A stretch of 64,000 nt of DNA from an uncultured Craurococcus sp. (GCA_902805545.1 CADCTD010000018.1:1-64000); one strand, 5' to 3'. Shown: positions 11,278-20,226, counted from the stretch's first letter. The notes: generated by a model from the letters alone, not told the origin. Numbers and translations: made by a program.

Positions 11278-13496
11278 CAGGCGCGCTCCAGGAAGCTGTC
11301 GAGCACGCGCTTCGGGTCGGATTTCTCGAAATCGACCTCGACGCGGTTGTCGTCCACCGCCGTCACCCGGCCATAGCCAAATTTCTTGTGGAAGACGCGC
11401 TCGCCGGGCTTCAGCGGCTCGGCATGGGAAGGGCGGGACTGCACCTCCCAGGCACCGGCCTCGATGACGCGGGGCTTGCGGGCCTGGAGGCCACCGGGGC
11501 CGGCGAAGACGGAAGGCATGTCCGCCATGCGCTGCCGGGCCATGCTGGCGCTGCCCTCGCGCTGGATGTGGGCGGCCGGCAGCTCCTCGAGGAAGCGGCT
11601 GGGGACGGAGGCGGACCAGTTGCCGTAGATGCGGCGGTTGGCGGCGGCGGAGATGATCGCCTGCTTCCGCGCGCGGGTGATGCCGACATAGGCGAGGCGG
11701 CGCTCCTCCTCGAGGCCCTTCTCGCCGCCCTCCTCCATGGCCCGGGCATGGGGGAAGAGGCCCTCCTCCCAGCCGGGAAGGAAGACGGTGTCGAACTCGA
11801 GGCCCTTGGCGGCGTGCAGCGTCATCAGCGAAAGGCGGTCGCCGTCCGAGTTCTCGTCATTCTCCATCACCAGCGCGACGTGCTCGAGGAAGCCGGCGAG
11901 GCTCTCGAATTCGCCAAGGGCGCGGATGAACTCCTTCAGGTTCTCGAGCCGGCCGGGCGCCTCGGGCGACTTGTCCTGCTTCCACATCTCCGTGTAGCCG
12001 CTCTCGTCGAGCAGCGTCGCGGCGGTGACGACATGGCCCTCCTTGTCGAGGCCCTCGCGCCAGCGGGCAAAGCCGTGCATCAGCTCGGAGAGCGCGGCGC
12101 GGGGCTTGGTGGTGAGGCTCGGCAGCAGGCGGGCGGCGGCTGAGGTCAGCGGGATGCCCTCGGCGCGGGCAAGCTCGTGCATGCGCCGCATCGCCGTGTC
12201 GCCGAGGCCGCGCTTCGGCGTGTTGACGATGCGCTCGAAGGCGAGGTCGTCGGCCGGCTGGGCGAGGACGCGGAGATAGGCCATGGCATCGCGGATCTCG
12301 GCGCGCTCGTAGAATTTGAGGCCGCCGATGACGCGGTAGGGCAGGCCGAGGGTGATCAGCCGCTCCTCGAAGGCGCGGGTCTGGAAGCCGGCGCGGACCA
12401 GGATGGCGATCTCGGCGAGCTTGTGCCCGCTGCGCTTCGCGGCCTCGATCCGCTCGCCGACCATCCGCGCCTCCTCCTCCGAATCCCAGAGGGAGACGAC
12501 GCGGACCTTGTCGCCCTCGGCATCGTTGCGGCCGGTGCGTAGCGTCTTGCCGAGCCGGCCGCTGTTGTGGGCGATGAGGTGGGAGGCGGCGGCGAGGATC
12601 GGCTTGGTCGAGCGGTAGTTCGACTCGAGGCGCACGACCTTGGCGGTCGGGAAGTCCTTCTCGAAGCGGAGGATGTTCTCGATCTCGGCGCCGCGCCAGG
12701 AATAGATCGACTGGTCGTCGTCGCCGACGCAGCAGATGTTGCGGTGCGACTGCGCCAGCAGGCGGAGCCAGTAGTACTGGACCAGGTTGGTGTCCTGGTA
12801 CTCGTCCACCAGGATGTAGCGCAGGCGGCGGTTCCAGTCGGCCAGCACCTCGGGGTGGGTGCGGAAGATCTCCGTCATGTGGAGCATCAGGTCGCCGAAG
12901 TCGCAGCAATTGAGGTCGCGGAGGCGGGACTGGTAGGCGGCGTAGAGGCCGCGTGCCTTGCCCCCGGCATAGTCGGTGTCCTCCACCGGGGTGACGCGCT
13001 CGGGCGAGAGGCCGCGGTCCTTCCAGCGCTGGATCTGGCCCATCAGCCCCTGGGCGGGCCAGCGCTTCAGGTCGATGCCGGCGGCTTCCATCACCTGCTT
13101 CAGCAGGCGCATCTGGTCGTCCGTGTCGAGGATGGTGAAGCCGCTGGTCAGCCGCACCAGCTCCGCATGGCGGCGCAGCATGCGGGCGCAGAGGGCGTGG
13201 AAGGTGCCGAGCCAGAGGCCCTCGGCGGGCTGGCCGAGGATGGCGGAGACGCGCTCGCGCATCTCCCGCGCCGCCTTGTTGGTGAAGGTGACGGCCAGCA
13301 CCTGGCCGGGCCAGGCGCGGCCGGTCTTCAGCAGGTGGGCGAAGCGCGTGGTCAGCACGCGGGTCTTGCCGGTGCCGGCGCCGGCCAGGATCAGCACCGG
13401 GCCGTCGAGGGTCTCGACCGCCTCCCGCTGCTCGGGGTTGAGGCGGGCGAGGTAGTCATCGCCGGGCGAAGGGGGGTGGGGGAGTGGTGCGGACAC
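11277..13496 (-). CDS. uvrD: UvrD/PcrA-type DNA helicase II
   Basis: 739 residues from the GTG at 13496; E. coli UvrD has 720. SF1A helicase used in nucleotide-excision and mismatch repair. Motifs in order: Q motif LNPEQREAV, Walker A AGAGTGKT at 38-45, Walker B VDEYQDT, motif III GDDDQSIYSWRGA, motif IV LESNYRST, motif V TLHAAKGLEFD, and a C-terminal Tudor-like RNA-polymerase-binding segment beginning GERVFHKKFGYG. The frame is open upstream to 13712, but those codons overlap the divergent transporter and do not resemble UvrD. AGGCGG precedes the GTG. prmA follows with a one-base overlap. Confidence 0.94.
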   Translation of the reverse strand: MSAPLPHPPSPGDDYLARLNPEQREAVETLDGPVLILAGAGTGKTRVLTTRFAHLLKTGRAWPGQVLAVTFTNKAAREMRERVSAILGQPAEGLWLGTFHALCARMLRRHAELVRLTSGFTILDTDDQMRLLKQVMEAAGIDLKRWPAQGLMGQIQRWKDRGLSPERVTPVEDTDYAGGKARGLYAAYQSRLRDLNCCDFGDLMLHMTEIFRTHPEVLADWNRRLRYILVDEYQDTNLVQYYWLRLLAQSHRNICCVGDDDQSIYSWRGAEIENILRFEKDFPTAKVVRLESNYRSTKPILAAASHLIAHNSGRLGKTLRTGRNDAEGDKVRVVSLWDSEEEARMVGERIEAAKRSGHKLAEIAILVRAGFQTRAFEERLITLGLPYRVIGGLKFYERAEIRDAMAYLRVLAQPADDLAFERIVNTPKRGLGDTAMRRMHELARAEGIPLTSAAARLLPSLTTKPRAALSELMHGFARWREGLDKEGHVVTAATLLDESGYTEMWKQDKSPEAPGRLENLKEFIRALGEFESLAGFLEHVALVMENDENSDGDRLSLMTLHAAKGLEFDTVFLPGWEEGLFPHARAMEEGGEKGLEEERRLAYVGITRARKQAIISAAANRRIYGNWSASVPSRFLEELPAAHIQREGSASMARQRMADMPSVFAGPGGLQARKPRVIEAGAWEVQSRPSHAEPLKPGERVFHKKFGYGRVTAVDDNRVEVDFEKSDPKRVLDSFLERA

Positions 13497-13632
13497 CCGC
13501 CTAGCTATAGAACCTTGGGCGAGCCTCTCCAACCGCGGCGGCACCCCCCTGCCCTTCCTCCTCGATTGGTTCGCGCGCCATGGCACGGCGCTGCTGGCGG
13601 CGAGCATCCTCGCCGGGATCGCCTGCGGGCCG

Positions 13633-14478
13633 GTGGCGACGGCGATGCGCGGCGTGGTGACCCCTGCGGTCGCCCTGCTGATGACGCTGGTGCTGCTCAG
13701 GATCGACCCCACGCAGATCCTGGCCTGGGTCCGGCGACCCTGGCTGGTGGCGGGGCTTTCGGCCTGGGTGTTGCTGGCCTGCCCGCTGATCGCCTATGGG
13801 GCGACGCGGGTGGCAGGGTTGGATGGGCCGCTCGGCGCGGGCCTCGTGCTGATGGCGGCAAGCTGCGCGGCGACGACGGCGCCGGCCTTCGCCCGGCTGA
13901 ACGGGCTGGATGCGGAGATCAGCCTGCTGGTGGCGCTGGTGACGACGGCGCTGGTGCCTTTCACCGCGCCGCCGCTGGCCTTGGGGCTGCTCGGGATCGA
14001 CCTTGCCATCTCCGTGCCCGGGCTGATGCTGCGGCTGGGGCTGGTGGTCGGGCTGCCGGCGCTGGCGGCGGTGGCGCTGCGCCGGCTGCTCGGCCCGGCG
14101 CGGCTGGCGCGGGCCGGGCGCTCGGTGGATGGGCTGACGGTGCTGGTGCTGGTCGTCTTCGCCTTCGGGGTGATGGACGGGGTGCAGGCGCGGCTGCTCG
14201 CCGAGCCGCTCTGGGTCCTGGGCGGGATGGCGCTGGCGCTCGCCGGCAATCTGGGCCTGAACGCGCTGACGGCGCTGCTGCTCTGGCCGGGCGGCGTGCG
14301 GCTCGCCCTGGCGGCGGGGCTGCTGGCGGGGAACCGCAACCAGGCGCTCTTCCTCGCCGTGTTGCCGGCGGCGGCCGATCCCGGGGTCCTGCTCTTCTTC
14401 GCACTCGGCCAGGTGCCGATGTTTCTCAGCCCCTTCCTGCTACGGCGAGCATACCGGCGGCTGCTGCAGGCGTGTTGA
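13633..14478 (+). CDS. Bile acid:Na+ symporter-family (BASS-like) membrane transporter
   Basis: 281 residues from the GTG at 13633, with about nine hydrophobic helices. Loop motifs ASCAATTAPAFARL and GNRNQALFLAVLPA resemble the two crossover motifs of BASS/SBF-like carriers. Substrate unknown. The conserved first helix seems to begin upstream: codons from 13549 read LPFLLDWFARHG and then ALLAASILAGIACGP in the same frame, but no ATG, GTG or TTG exists there, leaving CTG 13549 as the only near-cognate start at a sensible place. It is divergent from uvrD with little space for two promoters. Family assignment moderate, start uncertain. Confidence 0.62.
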   Translation: MATAMRGVVTPAVALLMTLVLLRIDPTQILAWVRRPWLVAGLSAWVLLACPLIAYGATRVAGLDGPLGAGLVLMAASCAATTAPAFARLNGLDAEISLLVALVTTALVPFTAPPLALGLLGIDLAISVPGLMLRLGLVVGLPALAAVALRRLLGPARLARAGRSVDGLTVLVLVVFAFGVMDGVQARLLAEPLWVLGGMALALAGNLGLNALTALLLWPGGVRLALAAGLLAGNRNQALFLAVLPAAADPGVLLFFALGQVPMFLSPFLLRRAYRRLLQAC

Positions 14479-14532
14479 GCAGCGGGCAGATGTAACTCAC
14501 GTAGTTTGATTCAAATTTATGTGGGTTTTGAT

Positions 14533-14564
14533 TTGACGATGTTATCAACTTTAAGTTGTATACG
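14533..14564 (+). promoter_or_regulatory. Promoter of the RTX/GH16 gene
   Basis: TTGACG (14533-14538) lies 17 nt ahead of TTGTAT (14556-14561), overlapping a TATAC at 14559-14563. It sits inside the most AT-rich stretch of the window (14490-14565), about 45 nt before the start codon. A near-consensus -35 and a fair -10 support it. Confidence 0.5.
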
Positions 14565-14605
14565 GGGGCCGGCAGCACCGCCCGGTTGTCAGAAGCGAGA
14601 ACATC

Positions 14606-16813
14606 ATGCCCGTCATTACAGGTATGTCCGGCAACGATACGTTGAAGGGAACTGCCGGCATCGACACGATCACCGGCGGCACCGGGGCAGATCTGATGAC
14701 CGGTGGGGCCGGTGCAGACCTGTTCGTCTTCAGGACCGGCGACGGCGGGGATATCGTCAACGATTTCCAGCTCGGGGTGGACCGGTTGTCGATCAGCAGC
14801 AGCGGTTACACTCCGTGGTTGTACCAGACGACCGTCAACGGCCTCTATGGCACCAGCCTCGTCTACAACGGGTCCTGGAGCGACTCGATCTTCCTGCCCG
14901 GCCTGACCAATCTGAAGCTCGAGTGGCTGACCAACCCGTCCACGGTCCCGGCGGCGAATGTCGCGCAGACGGTCTTCAACCCGGCCAGCCTCACCGCCGG
15001 GACCGGGCCGGACAGCCTGGTGCTGAAGATCAGCCAGGACCACTGGAACGGCAACGCCCAGTACACCGTGAGGGTCGACGGCGTGCAGATCGGCGGCATC
15101 TTCACCGCCTCCGCCCTCCGGGGCTCCGGGCAGTCCGACACGCTGACCCTGAGGGGCGACTGGGCGGCGGGCACCCACAGGGTCGAGGTCAACTTCCTCA
15201 ACGACGGCTGGGGTGGGACGGCCGATACGGACCGCAACCTCTATGTCGAGAGCGCGACCTATGCCGGTGCCGCGGTCAGCGGCGCCACGCTGAGCCTCGG
15301 CCGGGCCGGGCCGCAAAGCTTCTCCTTCACCGAGCAGCCGCCGGCGGATCCCTTCCCGCCAAAAACGCTCACCGCGGGCAGCGGGTCGGACAGCCTGGTG
15401 CTAAGGGTCAACCAGGATCACTGGAGCGGCAGCGCGCAATACACCGTCAAGGTCGATGGCGTGCAGGTCGGCGGGACCTTCACCGCATCCGCCCTGCGCA
15501 GTTCCGGCCAGTACGACACGCTGACGCTCAAGGGCGACTGGGCGGCCGGCATCCACAAGGTCGAGGTCAACTTCCTGAACGACGGCTGGGGCGGGTCGCT
15601 GGCGCAGGACCGTAACCTCTACGTCGGCGGCGCCACCTATGGCGGGAAGGAGGTGGCGGATTCCAGCCTCAGCCTGAACGCGACGGGAACCAAGAGCTTC
15701 TCCTTCTTCGAGGCGCCGCCGGCCTCCGACAACCTCACCCTCACCGGCACGGCGGGCAACGACGTGCTCACCGGCAAGCTCGGCGCGGACACGATCAGCG
15801 GCGGCGGCGGCAACGACGTCATCACCGGCGGCCTCGGCAACGACCGCCTGACCGGCGGCACCGGCGCCGACGTCTTCGTCTACAAGCCGGGCGACGGCGC
15901 CGATGTCATCACCGACTTCAAGGTGGGCGAGGACCGCCTCTCCATCGCCACCGACGGGACCTTCGCGGTCTGGCAGGAGGCGGCAACGGTTAACGGCGTC
16001 ACCGGCACGCTGGTGCATTACGGGCCTGGCACGGGCGACACGGTGATGCTGGCCGGCGTCAGCGGCGCCTGGATGAACACGCTGGTCGACCCGACCTGGA
16101 CCTATGCGGCAGCCGCGAAGACGGGCGAGTTCGGCAGCCTGGTCTTCCAGGACGAGTTCAGCGGCACCAGGATCGATCCGACCAAGTGGCCGATCAGCTA
16201 TGGCGGCTCGTCCTACTGGAACGGCGCCTTCCGCTGGGACAACTCGCAGGTCAGCGTCGGCGACGGGGCGGCCAAGATCGGCATCACCAAGCAGGCCGAC
16301 GGGAGCTGGGTGACGGGCGGGCTCGCGACCACGCCGAACCAGTGGCATCCGGGCTTCTCCTTCACCTACGGCAAGGTGGAGATCATGGCGAAGATGAGCG
16401 CCGAGGTGACGGGGATGGGGCCGGTCTTCCTGCTCTGGCCCGAGGCGCAGGGCGTCTGGCCGCCGGAGCTCGACATCCTCGAGACCCCGAAGGGCGACGG
16501 GATGGCCACGCAGCACTGGCCCGATCCGGTGACAGGCGGCGATGTCTTCAAGAGCCACATCTACGACATCGACCTGACCCAGTGGCATGTCTACGGGCTG
16601 GAATGGACGCCGGACCGGGTGTCGATGACCGTCGATGGCCAAGTGGTGCACACTTTCACGGAGAACATCCCGCACATCAAGATGACGGTCGGGCTGCAGG
16701 GCCATGTCGGGGCGCCGGCCGATACCTGGTACGGCGGCGTGCCGGGGGCGGATGCGCCGAACCGCTACGACATCATGGTCGACTTCGTCCGGGTCTATGA
16801 CTGGGTCGGCTAG
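14606..16813 (+). CDS. Modular secreted glycoside hydrolase GH16 with RTX repeats and two xylan-binding-type CBMs
   Basis: 735 residues, no N-terminal signal peptide. Order: RTX nonapeptides (SGNDTLKGTAGIDTITGGTG, about 8-41) with a capping segment to 115; two Ca-dependent CBM60-like modules (about 129-243 and 255-369) with a strict 126-residue period; a second RTX block plus the same capping segment (about 376-502); and a GH16 beta-jelly-roll (505-735). The GH16 catalytic signature ELDILE occupies 621-626 (nucleophile E621, D623, acid/base E626). GH16 enzymes of this kind cut beta-1,3/1,4-glucans, laminarin or the cell's own exopolysaccharide; RTX repeats imply Ca-dependent folding after type I secretion. 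No secretion genes are nearby. It has its own AT-rich promoter and a strong terminator. Confidence 0.9.
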   Translation: MPVITGMSGNDTLKGTAGIDTITGGTGADLMTGGAGADLFVFRTGDGGDIVNDFQLGVDRLSISSSGYTPWLYQTTVNGLYGTSLVYNGSWSDSIFLPGLTNLKLEWLTNPSTVPAANVAQTVFNPASLTAGTGPDSLVLKISQDHWNGNAQYTVRVDGVQIGGIFTASALRGSGQSDTLTLRGDWAAGTHRVEVNFLNDGWGGTADTDRNLYVESATYAGAAVSGATLSLGRAGPQSFSFTEQPPADPFPPKTLTAGSGSDSLVLRVNQDHWSGSAQYTVKVDGVQVGGTFTASALRSSGQYDTLTLKGDWAAGIHKVEVNFLNDGWGGSLAQDRNLYVGGATYGGKEVADSSLSLNATGTKSFSFFEAPPASDNLTLTGTAGNDVLTGKLGADTISGGGGNDVITGGLGNDRLTGGTGADVFVYKPGDGADVITDFKVGEDRLSIATDGTFAVWQEAATVNGVTGTLVHYGPGTGDTVMLAGVSGAWMNTLVDPTWTYAAAAKTGEFGSLVFQDEFSGTRIDPTKWPISYGGSSYWNGAFRWDNSQVSVGDGAAKIGITKQADGSWVTGGLATTPNQWHPGFSFTYGKVEIMAKMSAEVTGMGPVFLLWPEAQGVWPPELDILETPKGDGMATQHWPDPVTGGDVFKSHIYDIDLTQWHVYGLEWTPDRVSMTVDGQVVHTFTENIPHIKMTVGLQGHVGAPADTWYGGVPGADAPNRYDIMVDFVRVYDWVG
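14990..15715 (+). repeat. Tandem duplication of CBM module (378-nt period)
   Basis: The segment about 14990-15337 recurs at 15368-15715 with a constant offset of 378 nt (126 codons); for example GACAGCCTGGTGCT appears at 15011 and again at 15389. The copies are similar in protein and DNA over their full length, marking an intragenic tandem duplication. Both keep the aspartate/asparagine loop NFLNDGWGG that binds Ca and sugar in this CBM type. Confidence 0.85.
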
Positions 16814-16823
16814 CCTTTGAGGC

Positions 16824-16851
16824 GGGGCCGCCCTCGGGCGGCCCCTCTTTG
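16824..16851 (+). terminator. Terminator after the GH16 gene
   Basis: A 9-bp perfect stem GGGGCCGCC (16824-16832) / GGCGGCCCC (16837-16845) with a CTCG tetraloop is followed by TCTTTGT. It separates the GH16 gene from the convergent DUF2171 gene, whose stop begins at 16852. Confidence 0.85.
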
Positions 16852-17331
16852 TCACAAATCCGGGTCGCCGCGGCCGCTCGGGTCCATGTTCGGGTCGTGG
16901 GCGATGCCGCCGCCGCTGCCCTGCGTATAGGCGGCCGTGCCCCCTGCCCCGCCGCCATTCGGCGCCATCCGCCCGCCGCCATGGATGTTGCCCGTCGCGC
17001 CGCCCTCCATCGGCGAGACGCCGGTGCGGTCGGGCCGGGCGATGCCGGCCTCGTCGGTCGCGGCGCTGCCCTCCTCCATATCCTCCGGCTGCTGGCCGCC
17101 GACCGCCATGGCGCGGGCCTGCTGCGCCGGCATGGTGAGCCAGACCCGGTCGCCCTCGATCATGCGGATGGCGCCGAGCGGGATGTGGTGGTGGTGCCGG
17201 CCGGTGCCGTCCGGGTCATCCTGCCTGGTCAGCTTGATGTGGCCGCGCTCCATGCGGTCCACGGTGCCGACATGCACGCCATCGGCGCCGACCACTTCCA
17301 TATGCGGGCGAATCTCGCCGGATTCCGACAT
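16852..17331 (-). CDS. DUF2171-domain protein with Gly-rich tail
   Basis: 159 residues. The first about 75 residues form a DUF2171/PRC-barrel-like unit (IRPHMEVVGADGVHVGTVD, then GHIKLTRQDDPDG and HHHHIPLGAIRMI). The family is common near stress or exopolysaccharide genes, but its role is unknown. The remainder is low-complexity Gly/Asn/Asp-rich, ending NMDPSGRGDPDL, and is probably disordered. The HHHH run between beta-strands could bind metal, but this is speculation. It lies 50 nt downstream of the PhyH gene on the same strand, so co-transcription is likely. Confidence 0.7.
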   Translation of the reverse strand: MSESGEIRPHMEVVGADGVHVGTVDRMERGHIKLTRQDDPDGTGRHHHHIPLGAIRMIEGDRVWLTMPAQQARAMAVGGQQPEDMEEGSAATDEAGIARPDRTGVSPMEGGATGNIHGGGRMAPNGGGAGGTAAYTQGSGGGIAHDPNMDPSGRGDPDL

Positions 17332-17381
17332 TCCTGCCTCCTCTTGCTGGGGCAGGAACGGCGGAGCGGCGCGCGGGATGC

Positions 17382-18194
17382 CTAGTCGGCCGCCTGCTTC
17401 CAGCGCCGCGCGTAGTCGGTGAGCGCCTCGGGCGGCACCGGCTCGATCGGGGTGAAGTCGCGGTGGGCGATCCAGTCCGGCCGGGTCGGCGTGCGGATGT
17501 GGTTCGAGACGGCGTTGAGCGTCAGGTAGACGATCTTCCGCGGATAGGGGGTGATGTTCGGCGCCGAGCCATGGACGAGGTTGCCGTGGAACATCAGCAC
17601 GCCGCCCGGCTTGCCGGTCGGGGCGACGATGCCGCCCTCCTGCACCAGCCGCGTCACCATGGCGTCATCGAGGGTCCAGAGCGGGTAGGAGGTGGTGGAG
17701 GTGTCGTGGCCGGCCTCGAGCGTACCGTGGCGCTGGCTGCGCGGGATGAGCATGAGGGGGCCGTTGATCGGCATCACCTCGTCGAGGAAGACCGCGATGT
17801 TCATGGCGCGCGGCTCGGGCATGCCGTCGTCGCGGGCCCAGGTGCCGTAATCCTGGTGCCACTGCCAGACATCGCCGGTGAAGGCGGCCTTCGCGTTGAT
17901 CTTGAACTGATGCATGTAGAGCTGCTCGCCGAAGATCTGCTCCACCGGGCCGGTGAGCCGCGGATGGGCACCGAGCAGGCGGAAGGCTTCGTTGAAGGTA
18001 TGGGCGGCGAAGGCGGTGCGCGGGGCACCCGACTTCTCGCGCCAGATCTCGGGGCGGTTCTCGGCATAGATGGCCTCCGCCTCGCGGGCGAGGACGGCGA
18101 CCTCCTCCGGGTTGAAGGTCTCGGGCAGGAAGAGCCAGCCCTCCTCCTCGAATTGGCGAAGTTGTTCCGCGCTCAGCGGGCCGTGCTGCTGCAT
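17382..18194 (-). CDS. Phytanoyl-CoA dioxygenase (PhyH) family Fe(II)/2-oxoglutarate oxygenase
   Basis: 270 residues. The Fe-binding H-x-D is in VWQWHQDYGTWARDDGMPEP, a stretch very close to the ectoine-hydroxylase signature WHSDFETWHxEDGMP; the distal His is in MFHGNLVHGSAPN. The fold is a double-stranded beta-helix non-haem Fe oxygenase hydroxylating a small substrate with 2-oxoglutarate and O2. No ectABC genes are in view, so ectoine is not indicated; EctD-like enzymes acting on amino-acid derivatives or phosphonates are equally possible. The ATG at 18194 is preceded by AAGGAGG on the minus strand. Confidence 0.82.
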   Translation of the reverse strand: MQQHGPLSAEQLRQFEEEGWLFLPETFNPEEVAVLAREAEAIYAENRPEIWREKSGAPRTAFAAHTFNEAFRLLGAHPRLTGPVEQIFGEQLYMHQFKINAKAAFTGDVWQWHQDYGTWARDDGMPEPRAMNIAVFLDEVMPINGPLMLIPRSQRHGTLEAGHDTSTTSYPLWTLDDAMVTRLVQEGGIVAPTGKPGGVLMFHGNLVHGSAPNITPYPRKIVYLTLNAVSNHIRTPTRPDWIAHRDFTPIEPVPPEALTDYARRWKQAAD

Positions 18195-18314
18195 CGCCGT
18201 TTCCTCCTTGGACGTTGTGCGGACTGTAGGCCGGGCCGCGCCCGGGCCTCAAAGCCTTTCGGGCGGCGGCGCCGGGCGGCAGGATGGGCTCCAAAGCCAA
18301 AGGGAGGTACCGCC

Positions 18315-19283
18315 ATGCCGAACCCCATCCCCCGCCGACCAATGCTGGCGGCGGCGCTCGCCCTGCCGCGACTGGCCCGGGCCGAGGCCTGGCCGGCGCG
18401 GCCGGTGCGGATCATCATCTCCTGGCCGCCGGGGGGTGGGGCGGATATCCCGATGCGGCTGGCCGCGCCCGCCATGCAGCGAGTGCTCGGCCAGCCGGTG
18501 GTGCTGGAGAACCGGGCGGGGGCAAGCGGCTCGGTCGGGGCCGGAGTGGTCGCGCAGGCGGTGCCGGATGGCTACACCGCGCTCGCCGATACCGCGGCGG
18601 GAGCGGTCAACAACCTGCTGATCCCAGGCCTGCCCTACGACTTCGCCGCGGCGCTGGTGCCGGTGAGCCAGATGGTGAAGTCGCCGCTGCTCTGCGTGGT
18701 GCGGCCGGACCATCCGGCGCATGACCTGCAGGGGCTGCTGGCGCGGCTGCGCTCGGCGCCGGGGCAGATTCCCTATGCCTCCTCCGGCACCGGGACGGCG
18801 ACGCATCTGGCGCCGGCCATGCTGCTGCGCCAGGCGAAGGTCACGGCGAACCACGTCTCCTACCGGGGCGGCGCGGCCTCGGTGGCGGGGATCCTGGCGG
18901 GGGATGCCGAATTCGTCTTCTCCACCCTGCCTCAGGCGGCGCCGCTGGTGATGGAGGGGCGGCTGCGCGGCATCGCCGTCACCACCATCGAGCGGCTGGC
19001 CAACCTGCCGGGGGTGGCAACCGTCGCGGAGCAGGGCTTCCCCGGCTTCGATGTCTATGACTGGCTCGGCTTCTACGTGCCGCGGGGGACGCCGGAGCCG
19101 GCGATCGGGCGGCTGGCCGAGGCCGCCGCGGCCGGCATGCGGGACCCGCAGGCGGTGAGGCGGCTCGGCGAGATCGGCATGATCCCGGTCGGCAGCAGCC
19201 CGGCCGACTTCGCCGCCTTCTTCGCCGATCAGCGGAGGCGGATGGGGGAGCTCATCCGCGCCGAGGGCATCAGGGTGGAGTGA
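18315..19283 (+). CDS. Bug/TctC-family periplasmic solute-binding protein
   Basis: 322 residues, with a Tat/Sec-type leader (RRPMLAAALALPRLARAEA) and the Bug N-terminal signature WPARPVRIIISWPPGGGADI. The second family block is PVVLENRAGASGSVGAGVV. Bug proteins are extracytoplasmic receptors of tripartite tricarboxylate transporters binding carboxylates or amides. No tctA/tctB partner is present, which is normal for the large orphan Bug sets of Roseomonas- and Bordetella-like genomes. The ATG at 18315 has GGGAGG 5-6 nt upstream. The 3' end overlaps the convergent metF by 14 nt. Ligand unknown. Confidence 0.9.
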   Translation: MPNPIPRRPMLAAALALPRLARAEAWPARPVRIIISWPPGGGADIPMRLAAPAMQRVLGQPVVLENRAGASGSVGAGVVAQAVPDGYTALADTAAGAVNNLLIPGLPYDFAAALVPVSQMVKSPLLCVVRPDHPAHDLQGLLARLRSAPGQIPYASSGTGTATHLAPAMLLRQAKVTANHVSYRGGAASVAGILAGDAEFVFSTLPQAAPLVMEGRLRGIAVTTIERLANLPGVATVAEQGFPGFDVYDWLGFYVPRGTPEPAIGRLAEAAAAGMRDPQAVRRLGEIGMIPVGSSPADFAAFFADQRRRMGELIRAEGIRVE

Positions 19284-20226
19284 CGGGCTGCGGCCGGGCG
19301 CCCAGGATATGGGCGATGGCGTAGACGAGGTCGGGCCGGTTCAGCGTGTAGAAGTGGAACTCGTCGACGCCATTGGCCTGGAGCAGGCGTACCTGCTCGG
19401 CGGCCAGCACGACGGAGACCATGCGCCGGGTCTCCGGGTCGTCGTCCAGCCCCTCGAAGAGCCGGCCCATCCAGCCCGGCACGCCGGCGCCGCACATGGC
19501 CGAGAATTTCTTCATCTGATTGAAGTTCGAGACCGGCATGATCCCGGGGACGATCGGCAGGGTGATGCCGGCCGCGGCGCAACGGTCGAGGAAGCGGAGA
19601 TAGACCTCGCTGTCGAAGAAGTACTGGGTGATCGCCCGCGTCGCCCCGGCATCGATCTTCCGCTTCAGGTTGTCGAGGTCGTGATCGTGGGAGAGCGCCG
19701 TCGGGTGGGTTTCCGGATAGGCGGCGACGCTGATCTCGAAGGGCGCGATGCGGGCGAGGCCGGCGACCAGGTCGGCGGCATAGGCATAGCCCTCCGGATG
19801 CGCCTCGTAGCGCTCGGCGCCGGCGGGCGGGTCGCCGCGGAGTGCCACGATGTGGCGGACGCCGGCCTCCCAGTAGCGCCGGGCGACCTCGTCCACCTCG
19901 GCGCGGGAGGCGCCGACGCAGGTGAGGTGGGCGGCGGGCGTCAGGTTCGTCTCCTTCACGATGCGGGCGACGGTCGCGTGGGTGCGGGCCTGGGTGGTGC
20001 CGCCGGCACCATAGGTGACGGAGACGAAGCACGGGCAGAGCGGCTCCAGCCGGCGGATGCAGGACCAGAGCTGGGCCTCCAGCGCGTCGGTCTTCGGCGG
20101 GAAGAACTCGAAGGAAAGTTTGGGCGGCGGCAACTCCGCGAAGTTCGGCAGCCCGCCGAAACGGGGGCCGGTCAGCCAGCGTTGCAGGGTTCCCTGCGGC
20201 GGGACTTCGGGAAGGGCATGGTCCAT
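19270..20226 (-). CDS. metF: Methylenetetrahydrofolate reductase
   Basis: 318-residue FAD-dependent TIM barrel that reduces 5,10-methylene-THF to 5-methyl-THF for methionine synthesis. Family landmarks: LSFEFFPPKTD with the catalytic Glu, FVSVTYGAGGTT, AHLTCVGASRAEVD, LRGDPPAG, and QYFFDSEVYLRF followed by the IVPGIMPVSN flavin/folate region. Length is typical of bacterial MetF. The upstream 200 nt toward mlaA must hold divergent promoters. The C-terminal end overlaps the convergent Bug gene. Confidence 0.96.
   Translation of the reverse strand: MDHALPEVPPQGTLQRWLTGPRFGGLPNFAELPPPKLSFEFFPPKTDALEAQLWSCIRRLEPLCPCFVSVTYGAGGTTQARTHATVARIVKETNLTPAAHLTCVGASRAEVDEVARRYWEAGVRHIVALRGDPPAGAERYEAHPEGYAYAADLVAGLARIAPFEISVAAYPETHPTALSHDHDLDNLKRKIDAGATRAITQYFFDSEVYLRFLDRCAAAGITLPIVPGIMPVSNFNQMKKFSAMCGAGVPGWMGRLFEGLDDDPETRRMVSVVLAAEQVRLLQANGVDEFHFYTLNRPDLVYAIAHILGARPQPVTPP

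Noticed and set aside
14606-16813. Type I secretion operon around the GH16 gene
   Set aside because: Neighbours are a BASS-like transporter and DUF2171/PhyH genes; no HlyB/HlyD-like protein is encoded.
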